Shown here one piece after another: positions 59,314 to 64,000 of a DNA stretch of 64,000 nucleotides. How positions within the stretch are numbered: the first letter of the stretch is position 1; the number at the start of each line of letters is the position of its first letter. This DNA is from Bacteroidales bacterium (lineage in GTDB: Bacteria > Bacteroidota > Bacteroidia > Bacteroidales > WCHB1-69): positions 1 through 64,000 of the forward strand of contig JAFPVR010000109.1 of NCBI GenBank assembly GCA_017395245.1. The letters are read 5' to 3'. Both the position numbers and the translations under genes were made by a program. The notes beneath the pieces are model-generated. The model was not told the origin of the DNA, searched no databases, and saw only the letters and a list, made by a program, of their open reading frames with translations.

Positions 59314-60594
59314 ATGAATACCGAAGAAAGGTCCCGAATCATAACGTTAGTGAAACGTGAGGTGGTGCCCGCGATTGGGTGCACCGAACCGATGGCCGTG
59401 GCATTGGCCGTGGCGAAAGCCAAAGAGGTGCTGGGCGGCGTGCCCAAACGAATCACCGTGTCGTTGAGCGCGAACATGCTCAAGAACGCCATGGGCGTGG
59501 GCATTCCCGGCACCGGAATGGTGGGCCTTCCCATCGCCATCGCCCTCGGCGCGCTGGCCGGAAAGTCCGAATACCAGTTGGAGGTGCTGAAGGACATTAC
59601 CCCCGAACTTGTGGAAGACGGCAAGGCGTTCATCGCCCAGAACCGCATCAAAATCCTGCAGAAAAAGGACACGGATGAGAAGCTCTACATCGAAATCGAT
59701 TGCCACAACGGCGACGACAACGTGCAGGTGGTCATCAGCGGGATGCACACCCATTTCAGCTATATCGCCAAAAACGGCGAGGTGCTCTTGGACGACCGCG
59801 TGAAAACCGAGACCAAAACCGAAGAAGAAGACCCGAAATTGGACATGCGCACGGTGTATGATTTCGCCACCACTGCACCGATTCCGGAAATCCATTTCAT
59901 CCTCGAAACAGCGGAGCTGAACAAGCGGGCGGCGGAAATGTCGCTGAACAACCGGTTCGGACACGGACTGGGCCGCACCATCTTCATGGAGCCCAAGTCG
60001 CAGTTCTTCGGCAACGGCATCTATTCCAAGATTTTGTCCTACACCTCGGCAGCGTGCGACGCACGTATGGCGGGCGTGAAGGTGCCGGTGATGAGCAACT
60101 CCGGCAGCGGCAACCAAGGCATTGCAGCCACCTTGCCGGTATGGGTATTCGCCAAAGAACGACTCAAAAGCGAGGAGGACCTCACCAGAGCGTTGATGCT
60201 CAGCCATTTGACGGTCATCTACATCAAGCAGAGTTTCGGACGGCTGTCGCCCCTGTGCGGGTGCGTGGTGGCTGCCACGGGCTCCGCATGCGGACTCACC
60301 TACCTGATGGGCGGCACCTACGAGCAGATTGTCTATGCCGTGAAGAACATGATTGCCAACATCACGGGCATGATCTGCGACGGCGCCAAGCCGAGCTGCT
60401 CGCTGAAGGTGGCCACCGGCGTCTCCACGGCGGTGCTCTCCTCCATGCTGGCCATCGAGGACGAGGTCGTGACCTCCGCAGAAGGCATCATCGACGACGA
60501 CGTGGACCGCTGCGTGCAGAACATGGCGAGCATCGGCACCCTCGGCATGGTCGCCACCGACAGCCTCGTGCTGGATATCATGACGCGGAAATAA
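59314..60594 (+). CDS. L-cysteine desulfidase-like protein (UPF0597/CdsB family)
   Basis: A 426-residue protein of the serine dehydratase alpha-like family. VVPAIGCTEPMAVALAVAKA (Cys about 24), the Cys-rich LSPLCGCVVAATGSACGLTY (about 310) and MICDGAKPSCSLKVATGVST (about 355) are the expected iron-sulphur ligands. Members break down L-cysteine to pyruvate, ammonia and sulphide, or act on related substrates. Length is normal. It starts an independent unit, next to a dispersed repeat. Confidence 0.88.
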   Translation: MNTEERSRIITLVKREVVPAIGCTEPMAVALAVAKAKEVLGGVPKRITVSLSANMLKNAMGVGIPGTGMVGLPIAIALGALAGKSEYQLEVLKDITPELVEDGKAFIAQNRIKILQKKDTDEKLYIEIDCHNGDDNVQVVISGMHTHFSYIAKNGEVLLDDRVKTETKTEEEDPKLDMRTVYDFATTAPIPEIHFILETAELNKRAAEMSLNNRFGHGLGRTIFMEPKSQFFGNGIYSKILSYTSAACDARMAGVKVPVMSNSGSGNQGIAATLPVWVFAKERLKSEEDLTRALMLSHLTVIYIKQSFGRLSPLCGCVVAATGSACGLTYLMGGTYEQIVYAVKNMIANITGMICDGAKPSCSLKVATGVSTAVLSSMLAIEDEVVTSAEGIIDDDVDRCVQNMASIGTLGMVATDSLVLDIMTRK

Positions 60595-60618
60595 GGAGCC
60601 GCCTTCCCGAAAAAATCG

Positions 60619-60626
60619 TATTTTTG
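60619..60626 (+). promoter_or_regulatory. TAnnTTTG promoter element for acyl-CoA synthetase
   Basis: TATTTTTG matches the consensus, 22 bases before the start codon at 60649. Confidence 0.6.
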
Positions 60627-60648
60627 CCGACTTTTTAAAACGGATACT

Positions 60649-62409
60649 ATGCAAGTGACGCGATTGTTCGACATGCTTGAGCGCGACCTCAAGGAGTTCC
60701 CGAAAGAGGACGCGCTGTGCTGCAAAGAGAACGGCATCTGGGTGAAATACAGCACCGAAAAATATGTGCGGATTGTCAACGACCTGTCGTACGGACTGAT
60801 GCAACTCGGCATCAAGAAAGGCGACTGCGTGGCCACCATCACCCCGAACCGGCCCGAATGGAACTTCGTCGACATGGCCATTATGCAAATCGGGGCCATC
60901 CACGTGGCCATCTACCCTACCATCAGCGAGAGCGACTACCGCCACATCTTCGACGATGCCGACGTGAAGCTCATCTTCGTGGCCGGCTGGGACCTGCTCC
61001 GCAAAATCACCCAGATTCTCGAAGACAAGCCCGAACTGAAGGACAAAGTCTACACCTTCCGCAACCTCCGTGGTTACAAGCACTTGAACGAGGTTGTCGA
61101 GCTCGGCCGCGCCAACCCCGCCCCGCAATACCTCAAAGAGATCAAGGACAGTATCAATCCCGACGACGTGGTGTCGCTGGTCTACACCTCCGGCACGACG
61201 GGCTTCCCGAAAGGCGTGATGCTCAGCCACCACAACTTTCTCTCCAACGTGGAGGCCATCCTGCCCATCATCCCGACAACCGAGAACAACCGCATCCTCA
61301 GCTATCTGCCGCTGTGTCACGTGTATGAGCGCATGATGAACTATGCGTGGCAGTATCTCGGGCTGCCGATTTACTACGCCGAAAGCCTGGCCAAAATCCA
61401 GGAGAACATGGTGGAACTCAAGCCCGACATCTTCACCACGGTGCCGCGTCTTTTGGAGAAAGTGTATGACAAAATCCTCGCGAAAGGACATAAGCTGCCC
61501 AAAATGAAACAGCGGATTTTCTTCTGGGCCAACGAAATCGCGCTGCAGTACGGCGACAACCCCGGCAAACGTTACGACCGCAGGCTGAAGATAGCGCGCA
61601 AACTGGTGCTGAGCCAATGGAACAAGGCTTTGGGCGGCAACCTGAAGGTCATTGTGACAGGCGGTGCGGCCATCCAGCCCCGCATTTCGAAGGTGTTCTG
61701 GGCCATGGGCATCCCCGTATTGGAGGGCTACGGTACCACGGAGACCTCGCCGGTCATCGCCGTGAGCAACTTCTTCCAAGGCGGCGTGGAGATCGGCACT
61801 GCCGGTCCCGTGCTCCCCGGCACGCGCGTGCGCATCGCCGACGACGGCGAAATCCTCACCAAGGGGCCGCACGTGATGAAAGGCTACCACAACCTGCCCG
61901 AGCAGACCGCCGAGGTTATCGACCCCGACGGCTGGCTGCACACCGGCGACCTCGGCGAGCTCACCCCCGAGGGCCGTCTCAAAATCACCGGCCGCAAGAA
62001 GGAGATGTTCAAGACCGCCTTCGGCAAGTACGTGGTACCCACCATCATCGAGAACAAGTTCCTCGAAGATCCGCTCATCGACAACATCCTTGTGGTCGGC
62101 GAGAACAAGCAGTTCGCCGCTGCCCTCATCGTGCCGAACTTCATCGACCTGCGCAGCTGGTGCACCAACAAGGGCATCCCCTACACCACCAACGAGGAGA
62201 TGATTGAGCACCCCGACGTGCTGAAGAAATACAAGCAGATTGTGGACGAGTTCAACAAGTGTTTCGGCGACACCGAGAAGGTGAAACGCTTCCTGCTGAT
62301 GAACCACGAATGGTCCATCCAGTCGGGCGAGCTCACCCCCACCCTCAAGCTCAAGCGCAACGTCCTCATCAAGAAATACGAGGCCCAAATCGAAAAGTTG
62401 TTCACCTAA
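60649..62409 (+). CDS. Long-chain fatty acid-CoA ligase
   Basis: A 586-residue AMP-forming enzyme that activates fatty acids with ATP and CoA. The P-loop-like motif VSLVYTSGTTGFPKGVMLSH (about 178-197), the middle VLEGYGTTETSPVIAVSNFF (about 361) and the hinge WLHTGDLGELTPEGRLKITG with RKKEMFKTAFGKYVVP (about 430-470) are those of the ANL superfamily, long-chain acyl-CoA synthetase branch. No membrane helix. Monocistronic. Confidence 0.93.
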   Translation: MQVTRLFDMLERDLKEFPKEDALCCKENGIWVKYSTEKYVRIVNDLSYGLMQLGIKKGDCVATITPNRPEWNFVDMAIMQIGAIHVAIYPTISESDYRHIFDDADVKLIFVAGWDLLRKITQILEDKPELKDKVYTFRNLRGYKHLNEVVELGRANPAPQYLKEIKDSINPDDVVSLVYTSGTTGFPKGVMLSHHNFLSNVEAILPIIPTTENNRILSYLPLCHVYERMMNYAWQYLGLPIYYAESLAKIQENMVELKPDIFTTVPRLLEKVYDKILAKGHKLPKMKQRIFFWANEIALQYGDNPGKRYDRRLKIARKLVLSQWNKALGGNLKVIVTGGAAIQPRISKVFWAMGIPVLEGYGTTETSPVIAVSNFFQGGVEIGTAGPVLPGTRVRIADDGEILTKGPHVMKGYHNLPEQTAEVIDPDGWLHTGDLGELTPEGRLKITGRKKEMFKTAFGKYVVPTIIENKFLEDPLIDNILVVGENKQFAAALIVPNFIDLRSWCTNKGIPYTTNEEMIEHPDVLKKYKQIVDEFNKCFGDTEKVKRFLLMNHEWSIQSGELTPTLKLKRNVLIKKYEAQIEKLFT

Positions 62410-62419
62410 TAACCTTTGC

Positions 62420-62535
62420 CCCCGAATACCGAATCCCGAATCTTGAATCTTGAATCCTGAATCCTGAATCCTGAATCCTGAATCTTGAATCCTGAATCTT
62501 GAATCCTGAATCCTGAATCTTGAATCCTGAATCTA
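62420..62535. repeat. Heptamer tandem repeat array (TGAATCC/TGAATCT)
   Basis: About 16 tandem units of a 7-base repeat alternating TGAATCC and TTGAATC/TGAATCT. It fills the gap between the acyl-CoA synthetase and cysS; no promoter octamer was seen between the array and the cysS start. Confidence 0.9.
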
Positions 62536-62550
62536 AGATAAATCAACAAT

Positions 62551-64000
62551 ATGAACAAAGAAGACAACAAAAATAAAGTATTCTTATTCAACACCTTAAG
62601 CAAGCGAAAAGAGCTGTTCAAACCCATCACACCTGACCATGTGGGGTTGTATGTCTGCGGTCCGACGGTCTATGGCGAGCCCCATCTGGGCCATGCGCGC
62701 CCGGCGGTAACCTTCGACGTGGTGTTCCGCTATTTCACACACATCGGCTACAAAGTGCGCTACGTGCGCAACATCACCGACGTGGGTCATCTGGAACACG
62801 ATGCCGACGAGGGCGAGGACAAGATTGCCAAGAAGGCCCGTCTGGAACAGTTGGAGCCTATGGAGGTGGCGCAATACTACATGGACAGCTACCACCGCGC
62901 CATGGACGCGCTCAACGTGAAAGGACCCTCCATCGAGCCCCGCGCCTCCGGCCACATCATCGAGCAGATCGAGATGGTGCAGAAAATCCTCGACAAGGGC
63001 TACGCCTACGTGTCGGAAGGCTCCGTCTATTTCGATGTGGAGAAGTTCGACAAGGACTTCGGTTACGGCAAGCTGTCAGGCCGTGTTTTGGCCGAGCTGA
63101 TTGCCAACACCCGCGAACTCGACGGGCAGAGCGAGAAGCGCAACCCCGCCGATTTCGCCCTCTGGAAGAAGGCTGCACCGGAACACATCATGCGTTGGAA
63201 CTCCCCGTGGAGCGTCGGTTTCCCGGGCTGGCATATCGAATGTACGGCCATGAGCACCAAATACTTGGGCGAACAGTTCGACATCCACGGCGGCGGCATG
63301 GACCTGCTGTTCCCGCATCATGAGTCGGAAGTCTGTCAGAGCACCGTGGCCAACGGCAAGAGCTCCGTCAAATACTGGATGCACAACAATATGATCACCA
63401 TCGAGGGGCAGAAGATGGGCAAGTCGTTAGGCAACTTCATCACCCTCAACGAGTTCTTCACCGGCAGCCACCCCAAATTGGAGAAGGCCTACTCGCCGAT
63501 GACCATCCGCTATTTCGTGTTGCAGGCCTCCTACCGCGGCACCGTCGATTTCAGCAACGCCGCGCTGCAGTCCGCCGAGAAGGGCTTGGAGAAGCTCTAC
63601 GACGCTGAACGCCACCTCAACAGCCTGAAGCCGGGGGCAACCTCCACCGAGAACATCGAAGCCTTGCAGGAGCGCTGCTACGAAGCGATGAACGACGACT
63701 TCAACACCCCGAAGGTGATTGCCGAACTCTTTGACGCGGTGCGCATTATCAACGCCGTGAAGGACGGTCACGCCACCCTCACCGCCGACGACATCGAGTT
63801 GCTGAAGACCACCTTCCGCACCTTCTTCTTCGACATCCTCGGCATCAAGCCGGAAACTGAGCAGGGCGATACCCGCGAGCACGATGCCTTGGAGAAGGCC
63901 ATGCAGCTGGTTTTGGAGATGCGCAAGACCGCCAAAGCCGAGAAGAACTGGGCTCTGTCGGACAAGATTCGCGACGACCTCAACGCCGCCGGCATCGTGG
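62551..64000 (+). CDS. cysS: Cysteinyl-tRNA synthetase (3' end beyond window)
   Basis: The first about 483 codons of a class I aminoacyl-tRNA synthetase for tRNA-Cys; the frame is open at the window edge. [20 protein letters not shown] has the zinc-ligand Cys and the HIGH motif; [20 protein letters not shown] and [17 protein letters not shown] are diagnostic for CysS; the KMSKS loop appears as [14 protein letters not shown] at 62551 is the first start after the heptamer array. Confidence 0.93.
   Translation, partial: MNKEDNKNKVFLFNTLSKRKELFKPITPDHVGLYVCGPTVYGEPHLGHARPAVTFDVVFRYFTHIGYKVRYVRNITDVGHLEHDADEGEDKIAKKARLEQLEPMEVAQYYMDSYHRAMDALNVKGPSIEPRASGHIIEQIEMVQKILDKGYAYVSEGSVYFDVEKFDKDFGYGKLSGRVLAELIANTRELDGQSEKRNPADFALWKKAAPEHIMRWNSPWSVGFPGWHIECTAMSTKYLGEQFDIHGGGMDLLFPHHESEVCQSTVANGKSSVKYWMHNNMITIEGQKMGKSLGNFITLNEFFTGSHPKLEKAYSPMTIRYFVLQASYRGTVDFSNAALQSAEKGLEKLYDAERHLNSLKPGATSTENIEALQERCYEAMNDDFNTPKVIAELFDAVRIINAVKDGHATLTADDIELLKTTFRTFFFDILGIKPETEQGDTREHDALEKAMQLVLEMRKTAKAEKNWALSDKIRDDLNAAGIV

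Noticed and set aside
59347-62388. A 1013-codon open frame on the minus strand opposite the cysteine desulfidase and acyl-CoA synthetase genes
   Set aside because: Both plus-strand genes match strong families and have strong GC third-position bias, which opens long antisense frames. The translation is rich in His, Val, Gly and Leu without domains, and it runs across a promoter and an intergenic gap.
1-64000. tRNA, rRNA or prophage segments
   Set aside because: No cloverleaf-like sequence, rRNA core motif or phage structural gene was noticed on either strand; a tRNA could still be missed by eye.

Overview
The window is a stretch of a Bacteroidota chromosome, most likely order Bacteroidales. 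The evidence is the repeated promoter hexamer/octamer TAnnTTTG ahead of almost every transcription unit on both strands, the typical protein set (DUF6029 and DUF4159 proteins, LptD and Omp85 of the Bacteroidetes type, TlpA-like periplasmic thioredoxins, a GreA/GreB-like factor) and gene neighbourhoods made of short operons. Most housekeeping genes are GC-rich with a strong third-position bias. Three blocks are visibly more AT-rich and carry accessory functions.

Layout. 0-12.6 kb: ftsK; exbB-exbD-tonB-like energy transducer; folC; an Omp85-type outer membrane protein; a GreA/GreB factor; mfd. 12.6-13.8 kb: a RAYT-type REP transposase with an extra DprA-like domain, framed by an inverted pair of REP-like hairpins. 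14.5-23.7 kb: a five-gene, end-overlapping defence operon (SNF2 helicase, type III Mod methylase, P-loop ATPase, putative PD-(D/E)XK nuclease, type III Res). 24.4-37.4 kb: core genes (NdpA-like nucleoid protein, tsaC-like, coaD, two thioredoxin-fold proteins, DUF6029, an MMPL exporter fused to a PlsC acyltransferase, a cell-wall amidase, lptD). 37.5-39.6 kb: a type II restriction-modification pair (C5 methylase and NotI-like nuclease). 39.7-45.7 kb: dnaE, a small regulator-like protein and a Ser/Thr kinase. 45.9-50.3 kb: a candidate structured small RNA and an apparently undescribed RiPP-like cluster with three near-identical 39-40 aa precursors and an RRE-radical SAM-SPASM maturase; an IS3-family element sits in a fourth small ORF. 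50.3-51.8 kb: small unknown ORFs. 51.8-64 kb: an ATPase_2/DUF234 protein, trpS, a VWA membrane protein, DUF4159, a toxin-antitoxin-like pair, an EEP-family hydrolase, an L-cysteine desulfidase-like protein, an acyl-CoA synthetase and the first part of cysS, which runs off the window.

The most interesting signals are (1) the RiPP-like cluster with repeated 5' leaders and an attenuator before the maturase; (2) a shared operator, AGAACC-N5-AGAACC, upstream of three promoters in 44.0-46.3 kb; (3) a rod-shaped, terminator-ended RNA between two of these operators; (4) an ATPase-nuclease pair nested inside a type III restriction operon; (5) the transposase flanked by REP-like inverted repeats; and (6) heptamer microsatellites of one sequence family at intergenic sites, one lying inside the folC 5' UTR. 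No tRNA, rRNA, CRISPR array or prophage was seen. All functional calls rest on reading motifs by eye; no database search was possible.
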